From Euonymus europaeus (taxonomy: Eukaryota > Streptophyta > Magnoliopsida > Celastrales > Celastraceae), in contig OY756965.1 of the NCBI GenBank assembly GCA_963580455.1, positions 3,484,501-3,548,500 on the forward strand: 64,000 nt of DNA, given 5' to 3'. Positions 21,685-32,719 of the stretch are shown piece after piece (within the stretch, counting starts at the first letter, position 1; each line of letters starts with the position of its first letter). Below the pieces are notes generated by a model. That model was given only the letters and a program-made list of their open reading frames with translations. It made no database searches and had not been told where the DNA came from. The position numbers and the translations under genes are program-made.

Positions 21685-23377
21685 ATGGCAGCTCCGCCAT
21701 TAGTGTCTATTCTAACACTAATTGCTTCTCTTCTTCTTCTTCTTCTTCCTCCTCCAAGCTTCGTCTCTTCCTCCCCACTTCAAGATCCTGAATTAGTAGT
21801 ACAAGAAGTACACAAGTAAGCTATAATACAACTATTAACTATACTTTATGTATATATATACACTACATTTTCAAGCACTAGTACTCTATGATTAATTGAC
21901 AATATTGTATATTTTTTGGTGGCAGAAGCATCAATGCATCAAGGAGGGAACTGGGTTTTCTCTCGTGTAGTACGGGCAACCCGATCGATGACTGCTGGCG
22001 GTGCGACCCCAATTGGGAGATGAACCGGAAACGGTTGGCGGACTGTGCAATCGGGTTTGGTCGGCGGGCGATTGGAGGCCGTAACGGGAGGTTTTACGTT
22101 GTGACGGATCCGAATAACGATGATCCAGTGAACCCAAGACCAGGTACGCTTAGATACGGCGTCATACGAGATGAGCCATTGTGGATAATCTTTGCACGAG
22201 ACATGGTGATCAAGTTAAAAGAGGAGTTGATCATGAATTCGTTCAAGACAATCGACGGTAGAGGAGCGAACGTACACATTGCCGGTGGGCCATGCATTAC
22301 GATTCAGTATGTGAGTAACATTATAATACATGGTATTAATATACATGATTGTAAGAGCGGAGGGAATGCTTATGTGAGGGACTCTCCAAGACATTATGGG
22401 TGGAGGACTGTATCGGACGGTGATGGTGTGTCCATCTTTGGAGGAAGCTATGTTTGGATTGATCATTGTTCTTTGTCCAATTGTAATGACGGTCTGATTG
22501 ATGCAATCCATGGGTCAACGGCCATTACTATCTCTAACAATTACATGACATATCATAATAAGGTCATGTTGTTGGGTCATAGTGATAATTATAAGCAGGA
22601 TAAGGGGATGCAAGTCACAATTGCTTTCAATCATTTTGGAGTAGGACTTGTTCAAAGAATGCCCAGGTAAATTTCAACGGCAATCATACAAATCCCGGTA
22701 TTTTTTGTCCCAGTTATTTCAAATGTTGAGATGAATGCACACAATATCATGCGGGATCCATGATTCACATGGATTATGTCCATTCATTTCAGCATTTTTG
22801 ATAACTGAGAAAAATAATATTGGAATTTTTAGCATCTTTGCAATTTCAATGTTTATGTTGTGACCCATTTGAAAATAAGGATTGGGTGTCTGTTTTTGAG
22901 GTTTGTTTTGGGTTTAATTCACAGATGCAGACATGGGTACTTTCATGTGGTGAACAATGATTACACACAGTGGCAAATGTATGCGATTGGTGGTAGTGCT
23001 GCTCCGACAATTAATAGCCAAGGCAATAGATTTTCTGCTCCAAATAACAGAAACAACAAGGAGGTTAGTATTGTCAATCAGAATATGCACAATTTTTTTT
23101 CCTTCTATTTTTATGGTCTCAAATCTCAATTGTGTGAGTTAATTTGATGTTTTAGGTGACAAAACATGAGGTTGCGCCAAGGAGTGCATGGAGGAAATGG
23201 AATTGGAGGTCTTCTGGAGACTTGTTCTTGAATGGTGCATTTTTCACACCATCAGGTGCTGGAGGTTCATCTAGCTATGCCAAGGCATCGAGCCTCAGTG
23301 CGAGACCATCTTCGCTTGTGGGTTCAATCACTGCTGGTGCTGGTTCGTTGCGTTGCAGGAAGGGTATGCGTTGCTGA
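21685..23377 (+). CDS. Pectate lyase (polysaccharide lyase family 1)
   Basis: Four exons, 21685-21815, 21926-22666, 22925-23063 and 23156-23377, sum to 1233 bases (410 residues). It cleaves de-esterified pectin (polygalacturonate) by calcium-dependent beta-elimination in the cell wall, for example in growth, pollen or fruit softening. A signal peptide covers residues 1 to about 29 ([15 protein letters not shown] then six leucines). The mature part shows family landmarks: [25 protein letters not shown] (220-224), [18 protein letters not shown] (from 232), and [15 protein letters not shown] (from 288), which holds the catalytic arginine region. Calcium-site aspartates lie in WIDH and DGLID. The length is usual for the family. 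Intron 2 carries a piece of the dispersed repeat seen at 14311. Confidence 0.96.
22713..22840. repeat. Dispersed repeat fragment in pectate lyase intron 2
   Basis: The words tcaaatgttgagatgaatgc, acaatatcat and aataatattgg match the dispersed repeat at 14217-14505 and 16907-17115. It fills much of the 258-base intron. Confidence 0.55.
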
Positions 23378-23472
23378 TTCGAGCCCAGATGTGGTTAAAT
23401 AATGAATAAAATAAATTCCAAGTGTAATTACAAGGGAATTAGGATTTAATTCTTCTTATTAATGTACACCAT

Positions 23473-23900
23473 GCCCCGTTTCGATTAGCTAAATGCAACC
23501 CAACATCGTACATGTTACTGAAAATTGTTTGCAAAACCAAACGCCCATTTCGGGTAACATTTTGGGCAACATTTTACAACATTTTTCAGGATGTTGGTTT
23601 TTGTAGTGTTTTCATAGCATTTTGACTCAAAAAGACTAAAGTATCCATGTACTTTTTGAAAATTACAAATTTATCCAACTCATTTAATTATCTCTCATCT
23701 CTCTATTTATTATTTTTAATTAATACCCTTTTATGTAATTTGACACAGAATTTGAAGAACTAACAACAGAAAATAAAACAAACAATTATCAGTATTTAAA
23801 ATAATATATATATATATATATCAGCATTTAAAATAACACATATGTTACTGTCTTTATACTTTCTAAAATGTTAAATTTCAAATGTTAATCCAAACACACC
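23473..23900. mobile_element. MITE, family 1 copy B
   Basis: It shares ends and interior words with 15623-15885: gattag near the left, ttgtttgcaaaaccaaacg, gtagtgttttcatagcattt, and aatgttaatccaaacacacc at the right. A central section of about 120 bases is absent from copy A. It lies about 95 bases past the pectate lyase stop codon, so it may provide part of that gene's 3' flank. Confidence 0.75.
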
Positions 23901-25015
23901 CATAAATATATAACTTTTGTTTATACATCTTTTTCTTGACTTGGCAGTTAGCACAAGTAATTGATATTAACAACCTTAGAGAGCCTGTTTTTTTGTTAGA
24001 CCCATCTTTATTCTCCAAATGTTTAAAGAAATAATCTTGATGGGTTGAAAAGAAACGAGCAGTTTGAATAGTTGGATTTCAATACTTCAAATCAAATGAG
24101 GCTTCATTTTATTCACTTTGTTTCTCCCTCTCTTCACATGGGTAGAGCCGTAGATACAAGTCACAATCCGTGTCCATTTTTGGGAGATCCCCATTTTTGC
24201 CTGATAAACTTGCATCAACAATTTGACTCTCTTTGAGCATTTACAATTGGCAGGGATGGCAAAAAATTACCCCAAAGTATCCAATCATTTTACAAATCAA
24301 CAATCGATCATATAAGGTTTATATAAACGATTTTGATTTTAATTTTCTAACCCGTCATACTTTCAAGCTAAGCCATTGCCCATAATTATTCAAATCAAGT
24401 TTTAGGGTATGGATCTATCACCAACAATCTCAATTGCAAAACAATGTCTCCATGCCCTATCCCACTCACAAAAACCAAATGTCTAGCCCTCAGAGAGACT
24501 AAATAACAGAACCATTCCACGTGACAATTAATAAATATGAGCACTCCCTTGATTTCCCTTCAAATTAACTCAAAAACTACTTGATTTCTCTTCAATTTAT
24601 CTCAAAATCTACATGACAAAACTAGCACTTGAGATTTTTGTGGCACAATATGGAAGTAAAGAAAGGACCATCAAACTAAAAACGTCCTTACTTCTTTAAC
24701 ACTGTAGCAAGCCTACAAAATAGGCGATGCAGAGGAGTTCTCTGCGATAACCTAAACAGACTTTCTTACATTGTCGTCAATTTTCTTAATACCAAATAAG
24801 CAGGCATAGGTTGTACTAGCTTACATGCAAAACTTTGTGCTAGTGCAAGGGCTGATGATCCGCGATCAAAGGCTAAGAAACAATAATTTAACAAAAGATG
24901 AGCAACCGTATTACACGTCCTACAACCACAACAAAATCTTAAAGCAAAAACAAAGTTCTCATAAACAAATTCAAGTTGCAACTGCAAACACCCCAAAATA
25001 ACATCAGACTACCAT
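23901..25015. other. Intergenic stretch and CCT5 3' flank
   Basis: There is no gene on either strand. A 76-codon minus-strand frame (24766-24996), just past the CCT5 stop, reads GCRTCNTVAHLLLNY, which recalls the end of a LINE RNase H domain; it may be a retroelement scrap used as 3' leader. Confidence 0.4.
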
Positions 25016-28000
25016 TTAGAAATCAGAAGGGGAAATCACATCATCAATTTTCAATATCATCTTGACGACCTGTGTAGCCAACAAGATCTGCTGTTGCTTC
25101 CCTATCAAAGTCTCAAAGACGTTTTGCTGACGCATGTCATTTGTACCAACATCATTACAATCTATTCCACAGTAAGGGTTGTTCTCCTGCATATCAAATT
25201 CAAAATCAAAACTTAGATCAGCAATACAAAAAAAAACCCAAGCCCCAAGCCGCGTATTGAGTCGACAGGAGTAAATCAGAACCACAACAGCTAGGCAAAA
25301 TTCGGTCATGAAATCACATTCACCTTGATTTGCTGGGATTTCACAGCAGATAATGTCTCAATGGGCTGGAGGCCACTGTTTTCTGCAAGAGCCATGGGAA
25401 CAGAATCCAGAGCATCCGCAAATGCCCTAATGGCATACTGCAGAGAAGAATAAATAAATAAACAAATGCACACTACATTAATAGTTCATGCAAAAAAAAT
25501 GAAGGAAAAAAAAATTCAACAATCCTGAACCTGCTCCACTCCTGGATGCCTATCAGAGGCAGCCTCCACAGCAATTGAGCAAGCAATCTCAGCTGACCCA
25601 CCACCATATACAATGGAATTGTTGATTATAAGATTTCTAGCAACACAGAGCGCATCATGGATACTTCGCTTTGTCTCTTCTATCATCATTTTGTTACCTA
25701 TTTCATCAAGCACAAAATCACCATGCGAGGAAATAGTTTAAGAAAAAAAAATGTTCTCTGATATTTTCTAAGCCTGACTTTCTAAATAAAGAATTCAGGA
25801 AAACATATCTACCTCCCCGAATAAATATAGTCACAGCCTTTGAATTTGCACAATGTTCAATGTACAGCATTCTATCTTTTGTTGTACCGAAGGACTTCTC
25901 ACGAACCAAACCAGCCTTTTTCAAAAAAAAATGAAATATATCAGAAGAACTGCAAAGACATAAATTTCAGAATACTGCTGGAATCATTTGCAAACAACAT
26001 GGAATGGGAATAAATATCATTGAAAATTGTATATCATTGAAAATCGTACGGATCAGGAGGCCCAACATGTGGGGGTTCCATGTTATCAAAAAACACTGAC
26101 AATAAAACCAGGAAAGTGCAGTCAACATACATTTACATGCCAAAGAAGTTTTAAAACTAATAACAATTATTTTAATTAATTTCAATAAGATTCTAGCTGT
26201 TAATCCAAATCCATGAAGCTATACATTGCGTAAAATATACTGACAGACTGAAGCGCAGGAACATACCTTTCCCAGTTTCTCAGGGGTCAACTCCTGGAAC
26301 CTTGGCACAATTCTTCCACCTTCAAAGATGTATGTATAAGCAACATAAACGCAAAGTGGTGGGTGCTATAAATTACTAAAGCGGAACTAGTCCACTGAAA
26401 AACTAATTAAAAAATCAATTAAGCATCAATGACCTAAATGAAACAAACCTGTGGCTATGGCTATCAGCTCTAACTCCACACCACCAACCCATCGGACAGC
26501 AGGTAAGTTTCTATGCATTAACAGGTGGTTGGCCTCGTCATCAAATCCCCATTGACAGATCACCAATGTAGCACCAACATCCTGCCAAGCATGTTTCAGC
26601 CATAAAGTGGGAAAGATACTGAAAGATAACAGAAATTTCAATAAAAAAAGCATATGCAAACCTACTTTGCACTGCTGAACCATGTCATCAAAATACTTCT
26701 GCTCTTGCTGACGTAGAGTCTGGAACTTTTCAACTGTATCAATGTCCACCTTATGCTTTGTCTTTGGCTTTGGTGGCTCAAAAGGACAAGTCAAGATGGC
26801 AATTTTTGCATCTTCAATCTGCTTTGGCATTTGTGGATGGCTCATATCCTTGTCCACGATAATGCCATATATTAGCTCAGTATCTTCAAGCTTACCCCCA
26901 ACTTTCCCTTCAACCTTGATTAAATCCAGATTAACATCCTTCCTCTCTAAATCTGCAACAGCAGTAACTGCTTTAACTGCAATCTCAGCCAAACTACGCT
27001 TGTTGCGATTCACTCTACAGGATAAAACGGAAAACGTTTAAATTCAGAGTGATCATGTGCAAAATACACATGATAATTATCCATGGTCATAATTACTATG
27101 CATGCCAAACGTAAAGTAACACCACCAAATGCCAACAAATCAGGTTTGGGAGGAAGCCAAGGGGAGGCTAGGGTTTTAAACCATCATTAAATTTCGGCCA
27201 AATGTGAACCATGAAGTATGATAGTGACCATTGGCTCTGTTTCAAGTTTCAACCCGTGCGAAAGTTAATACAGGAGAAATAAAAACTTCTAAGCATATTA
27301 CTAGGCCTGTCAAAATTTAAAATTGTCCAAAATAGTTCACATTAAAGACATGCTCAAGGCTACAAGCTAAATGGGCTTCTACCAACCAATATCTATTAGT
27401 AGCCTTCAACATTTAAATCAGCACAACATTGAAAACAGGAGAAGAAAACAACAAGTCCAAAACTAGCAGAGATGCATTGGGAAAAATTACATGCAAAGAA
27501 ATATATTGGATATATTATTCATTATTGTTATGACTAGATATCCAAATACAAGATGGTGTCCTTTTGGAACAGTGACATCCATCCAACTGCCTACCCCCCC
27601 ACCCCCCAACAGGATGAATAATGAATTAAATCAAGGTTCTGATCCCAGGACAAGTTGGACCCTTCACAGAGATGAAGGCCAAAGGATAAATCACAAAGTA
27701 GGCAAAACAATAGAAGAAAAAGAAAAATAATGAGAACTTGTAACAAACAACGATGCAAAGACCAGTATGGCAGTACCTGTACGAAATAATGTATTGCAGC
27801 ATGAAGTGAAAAGTTATTAAATGTACCATGGAAAGCGGGAAATCTATCAAAATATATAGGGTGACATGATATACCAAGAGCATCATAAAGCATGATGAAA
27901 AATAAAATTTAATCATATTATTATCAAATTGAGTGTTGAACTCACATCTTTGAAGACAAAGTAGTCATGCAAGTTTGAATCAAAGGCTCCAGATTCGATA

Positions 28001-29402
28001 ATTCAAATTCAAATTTCTCAGCTATATGCTCCAAATGTTCAAAGGCTATTCTAGAAGCCATCTCATAGCCCTCTGCAACCCTAATTGGATGTATCCCACG
28101 CTCCAATAACCGCTCAGCCTGCTCCAGAAGCGCACCAGCCAATACAACAACACCAGTTGTACCATCGCCAATTTCATAATCCTGACTCCGGGATAGTTCA
28201 ACCATCAGCTTAGCAATTTGGTTGTCTACATCCATCTGCTCCAAGATTGTTGCACCATCATTTGCTGAAAAGATATTGAATGATTTAAGGGAAACTGACA
28301 GTGTAAAAATGTGGAAGCACGAGGAAAACTGTCACTCAAATTTGATATTCTATATCCAAGACAATTAAACCAAAAATCAAATAGATGCACAAATAAATAA
28401 TCAAGGAGGATGATTTCCAATCTCACTTCCTTAATACATTCTCTTGCCCCAAACAAAATAATATGGACCCTAGATCTTATGATAGAAGTGGAATGCAACA
28501 CAGATCAGCAAGGAAAATTACATCATTCAGATACCTGATGACTTAAACATCAAACAAGGCAAATTACAATATAAAGCAGTGACACCCGTCAAAGCGGAAA
28601 GATTCACTCCCAGGAAACAATAAATCAAGAAAATTGTAGTTGTTCAGTGTAATACTCCTGAACCATCAACTATATATCAACAGATTGTCTGAATATCAAA
28701 TTCACAGTAAGATCCTTTCAAAGTTCTAAGTGCAAAGAAGTTGTCCTCATAGAACCGAATCAGTTCAATTATGCCTCCAGGGAATTAAAGGAGCTAATCT
28801 CCTACCATTTCCAAATAACAGCGTAAATCAAAGAATTGCACAAACAACAATCAATTTCAAGCATTTCCCGAAGATGTAAGATCGCTAGAAAGTTACACTA
28901 CAAAAAGCAGAGTAGAGTAGATTTGTAGAAAATTAGCCGGTAAATATTTGTATACAGAGAAATTTTAGAAACACTGTTTCCAATCCCCCTTCAACTACTA
29001 TGCATTCATGTGCCTTGTTTATCAACTTAACTTGTTATAGTGCAAGGAACCATCGTACACAAATAGAAACCCGAAACCCTACTTAAGCAACAAACTAAAA
29101 GCAATAAATACAAAAACTTCAGATCGGTAACAAACCTTAAGCAATGAAATTAGTAGAAGAAGCTCATCTCACAAAACATTACAAAAGGAAAAGATAGACT
29201 AACTGATGGTGACGTCGCCGTCGGGGCTCTGGAGCATCTTGTCCATGCCCTTGGGACCTAGGGAAGTGCGGAGGATACGAGCCACCGCTTTCCCTGCAGA
29301 AATATTGGACTTCTGCGCATCGATGCCTCTCAATCTCGACTTTTGCTCCTGGTCCTTTATTATTATGAACGGCCTTCCGAACTCGTCGAAAGCCAAAGCC
29401 AT
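25016..29402 (-). CDS. CCT5: T-complex protein 1 subunit epsilon (CCT5)
   Basis: Nine exons, from 5' to 3' 29204-29402, 27946-28264, 26666-27014, 26449-26581, 26267-26319, 25813-25915, 25531-25697, 25324-25437 and 25016-25186, sum to 1608 bases (535 residues). That is the length I recall for the Arabidopsis epsilon subunit. It is one of eight subunits of the cytosolic group II chaperonin ring, which folds actin, tubulin and other proteins with ATP. Landmarks are the N-terminus [41 protein letters not shown] (from 68), the nucleotide motif GDGTTGVVV (99-107), [11 protein letters not shown] and [18 protein letters not shown] near the end. All introns are GT-AG; the first two are over 900 bases. 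The acceptor of exon 6 is unusually purine-rich (gaaaaag). The gene appears intact. Confidence 0.97.
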
Positions 29403-31077
29403 TTTCCCACCTCCTCTTCTGACGGCGTCGGACGCTTACACTTCCGATCTTCTCTTCGTTGTCGGTTTGAATAACAGAGCAGTGTTTACGAAGAGTGTAG
29501 AAGCACTGAGAGAGACCAAACTGTGAACTTCCCTACGCGATTTTAAACCCTAGATCGGTTGTCATTTTTAGTTTACTCAAAAGTCCAAAGCATCCCATTC
29601 TAGGGTTGGGTTCGGAGTCTGGGCTTTTATTAGGCCAAAAATAATGAGCTCAAAACATGGGGTGATATAAAATACAGTATTTGGGATCAGGCCCATCAGG
29701 AGTGTTGGCTCCGTAATCCTTGAGTTTTTTTTTTTTTTTTTCATTTTTGTTAATGATGATGGATCCATCGCCTTTTGTATGTAAAATCCGATTGCTTCAA
29801 TTGTCTCACTCTTCTCAAATATCTTGTTAAATAACAGGATGTTCATTCATCTCATGAATTTCAACATTCAATATAGGTGTAAACTCACACTATTAGATCT
29901 GTGTGGATAAAAAATTTTAACGCGTGGTCACAAAAGTATTCATATTAAAAATTCACCTCAAGACCTTCAGAGTTTATATAATTTGATCAGGGGTCCAACG
30001 GAACTAGCATCCAATATTAAGAGGGCGAAAATTTGTATGGAGGTCTGCCCAGGAAATTTTTTTAAGTCATATATATAGGGATTCTCACATGGACCGCATC
30101 TCAAATATATTTATTTGAGCTGCACAAATCGTGATCATCCAATTTCAACAACTCAGATCTGGTGGTATAGATCTATTTTCGTGTGTATAGCACTCTTCCT
30201 CACCTGGTTCTCCGTCTCTCCCATCCGGTGCATCTCTCTCGTCTATCCGTCTCTCCCATATGGGTTATCCTTCCCCACCTCTCCATCTCTCCCATCTGTT
30301 CGTCTCTACCATATGGGTCATCATTTTCGAAAGCCTAAATGTTTTTATGGGTGTCGCTTGAAGAGGCTTTGATTTACAGGGATGGTAGTGAACAACCCTG
30401 TTTTTTGTTCATTGTTCATCGCCTCCTGAGTTTGTTGAAGAATCGAAAGATAAGATGGAGGGTTCAGTGGTTGGGGAGGGAGACATTCAAGAGAATGGAG
30501 ATGAACAAGTCCAGATGAGATGAAGGAAGATGGAGGCGAACGAACACGATCTGTGCCGTCAGATCCAGAATAAAAATAATGGACGGCTAGTATTGCTTCA
30601 GCTCAAATAAACTTATTTGAGTTATGGCGGCCCATATGATATATATATATATATATATATAAGATTTTAGATAAAATTAAAAAATTCCATAAAAATTTGT
30701 TCAAACAATTACAATTACTTTTTTTGAATTCTCAATTCGATCAAAACTTCTTTCTCGATACATCTAAGTAGACAATCATATAAAATTTACCATCAAGACA
30801 ATCACACTCTCACATCCTCTGATTATTATTAGTTTTTATTAATCATTAATCATTTTATAATAAAACTCAAGCAAGAGATGTCAACAAAAAAAATAAAAAA
30901 AAAGTGCCAAAATTAGAATGAAAAAACCAGATTCCCATGAACACAAACCACACACACAAATTGCACCTCCCCAAAAATAAACTCTCCACCTTCAATTCCC
31001 ATCCATGATCCATTGCAGTCCTCACCCTCTGCCCGCATTTTGCTCTCATTTCACAACTCCCACCATAACCAAATCAC
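29403..31077. other. Divergent intergenic region between CCT5 and the small secreted protein
   Basis: The CCT5 leader and promoter lie in roughly the first 150 bases (minus strand). The rest holds a MITE-like element (30078-30635) and a TA microsatellite (30641-30660). No further gene is visible. Confidence 0.5.
30078..30635. mobile_element. MITE-like element with long inverted ends
   Basis: The left end (ggaccgcatctcaaatatat, then ttatttgagctg) is the complement, with few changes, of the right end (cagctcaaataaacttattt, then gagttatggcggccc), giving about 33-base inverted ends. Each end also contains its own small palindrome (ctcaaata...tatttgag). The 85-codon frame inside (30115-30372) is low-complexity and not a gene. 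Confidence 0.65.
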
Positions 31078-31085
31078 TATTTAAA
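31078..31085 (+). promoter_or_regulatory. TATA box of the small secreted protein gene
   Basis: TATTTAAA in the context atcactatttaaaccctc lies 134 bases before the ATG and is followed by a C-rich start region, which gives a leader of about 100 bases. Confidence 0.6.
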
Positions 31086-31211
31086 CCCTCAACCCAACCC
31101 CCTCCACCTCCACCATCGATCATTCACATTCTGCAGTGTTTCTCTAATACAATCAAGTTTGGAGAAACACATCTGTTGATCTGCACACAAAATTCAACAA
31201 ACAAACAAACA

Positions 31212-31532
31212 ATGGCACGCAAAATCGTCGTTCTGGCACTTGTCCTTTTCGCCGTCGTTGGGTACGTTTCGGCTGCCGACGAATCAGCCTCACATTCTCC
31301 CAGCGGTGATGGTGCAATGGCACCGGTGTCGGGAAATGATGACAGCATTGGCAATACTGATGATGATGCAAGCGCACCTTCTGGAAATGGTGGTGATGAT
31401 GAGGTTGTTGCTGGGCCTGTTGGTAGCGAGACTGGGCTTGGCCCATCGGCTGAGACACCTAAGAGTGGTGCCGCTGCTCTTAAGGTCTCCGCCGTCGCTG
31501 GAGTTGTCGGAGTTGCTGGCTTCTTCTTCTGA
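31212..31532 (+). CDS. Small secreted, probably GPI-anchored protein (BCP1/arabinogalactan-peptide-like)
   Basis: This is a single-exon gene of 106 residues. Residues 1-21 are a clear signal peptide (MARKIVVLALVLFAVVGYVS, cleavage near SA|AD). The middle is acidic and rich in Ser, Gly, Asp and Ala with scattered SP, AP and GP pairs that could carry arabinogalactan sugars. The C-terminus is a small-residue hydrophobic tail (ALKVSAVAGVVGVAGFFF) of the GPI-anchor type. This plan fits the BCP1-like anther proteins and AGP peptides, which act at the plasma membrane or cell wall, but proline is too sparse for a classical AGP. The start is the ATG in aacaATGGC after an A-rich leader. Longer frames on the opposite strand are mirror images of its biased composition. 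Confidence 0.78.
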   Translation: MARKIVVLALVLFAVVGYVSAADESASHSPSGDGAMAPVSGNDDSIGNTDDDASAPSGNGGDDEVVAGPVGSETGLGPSAETPKSGAAALKVSAVAGVVGVAGFFF

Positions 31533-32719
31533 ATAAAAAAATGAAGTCTCTCTCTCCCTCTCTTTTTAATTTGATTTGATGAAAAATTATTTTTTGTATT
31601 CAAGTATTGAAATGCTTTGATTAATTAGTGTTTTTGAGGATTTTTGTTCCTTTGAAATTTGAATAAATTGGAGTTCCAATATTTGCATCCAACAAATAAA
31701 TAAATTTATCAAAAAAATATATAATAAGTCAAACAATCATTTGGAATTTAGATTATAATAAGCAATGATTAATTTAAGATTCCGTATAGGATATTATAAT
31801 ATTGTCATCTAATGTATAAATTAATTATTGTATAAATTGATGTATTGTTTAATTATATCTATTGTTTGGAGAGAAAAAATGATATTGAAGAATTGTATAT
31901 TTCTTACGCAATATAATGTTTATTTTGTTGTTAAACAAAATGATAATATAAGATTAGTGTTTTTTGTCATTTAACATGTTAACTTTTATTCTAAGCGATC
32001 CGTATAAAATAAAAATGAAATTAGATATGTTTTAATAATATACAACCTGCAGCGTACAAGAATTCATAAAGTTATACTATGGCGTTTTTTAAAAATCATT
32101 CAAATACGTGATAACATTATTAAATAATAATTTTATATTATACTATACTCTTATCCTTTACTCCAAATGAACCCCAAATTGTTAATTTTCCAACCAATCT
32201 TGTTCCACAGATTCGGTTAATCTCGTTTTGTGGCTAAGTGACCCAGGTAAGGAAAAAGTTAAAAGGAGGACATTTTGATAATTAAAATAAGAATATTCTT
32301 TCAATTAATTAAACATTTACTAAGAAAAATTTTACATGTTAAGGGTTAAAGACCACCCTCTTGGTGAATCACAAATTCTTCATGTATTCTAACTGAGCTG
32401 AAAACTACAAATGCTACTCAGCGAACCACAGTTTCCCAAAGGTAAGAGTAAGACACATTGATGACAACACCCCCAAGCTGATGAAGACCTGGAAGAACCT
32501 ACCCGGTGAAAGAATGAATACAATAACCTTCTTCTGATATTTCTTACAACTGCAGACTGACTGACTGTCTGTCTGTATTTTACACCACCTCTCTGAACCC
32601 ACGAACAAAAAGAATGCAACAAGCACAGATTAGACGGATCAAGTGAACCGAGGTGGAAGGAATTCCATGGCACATTTTCAACACAAAATGCCTACAATAG
32701 CAATATAAAAGTTGATCTG
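31533..32719. other. Convergent 3' region
   Basis: It holds the 3' end of the small secreted protein gene and, on the other strand, the ARP3 3' leader (up to roughly 32,390). The AT-rich middle (31,680-32,350) shows no feature. Confidence 0.5.

Noticed and set aside
31124..31603. 159-codon minus-strand frame over the small secreted protein gene
   Set aside because: It is a mirror of the biased Gly/Asp/Ser codons on the plus strand; the plus-strand protein has a signal peptide and GPI-like tail, this one has no domain.
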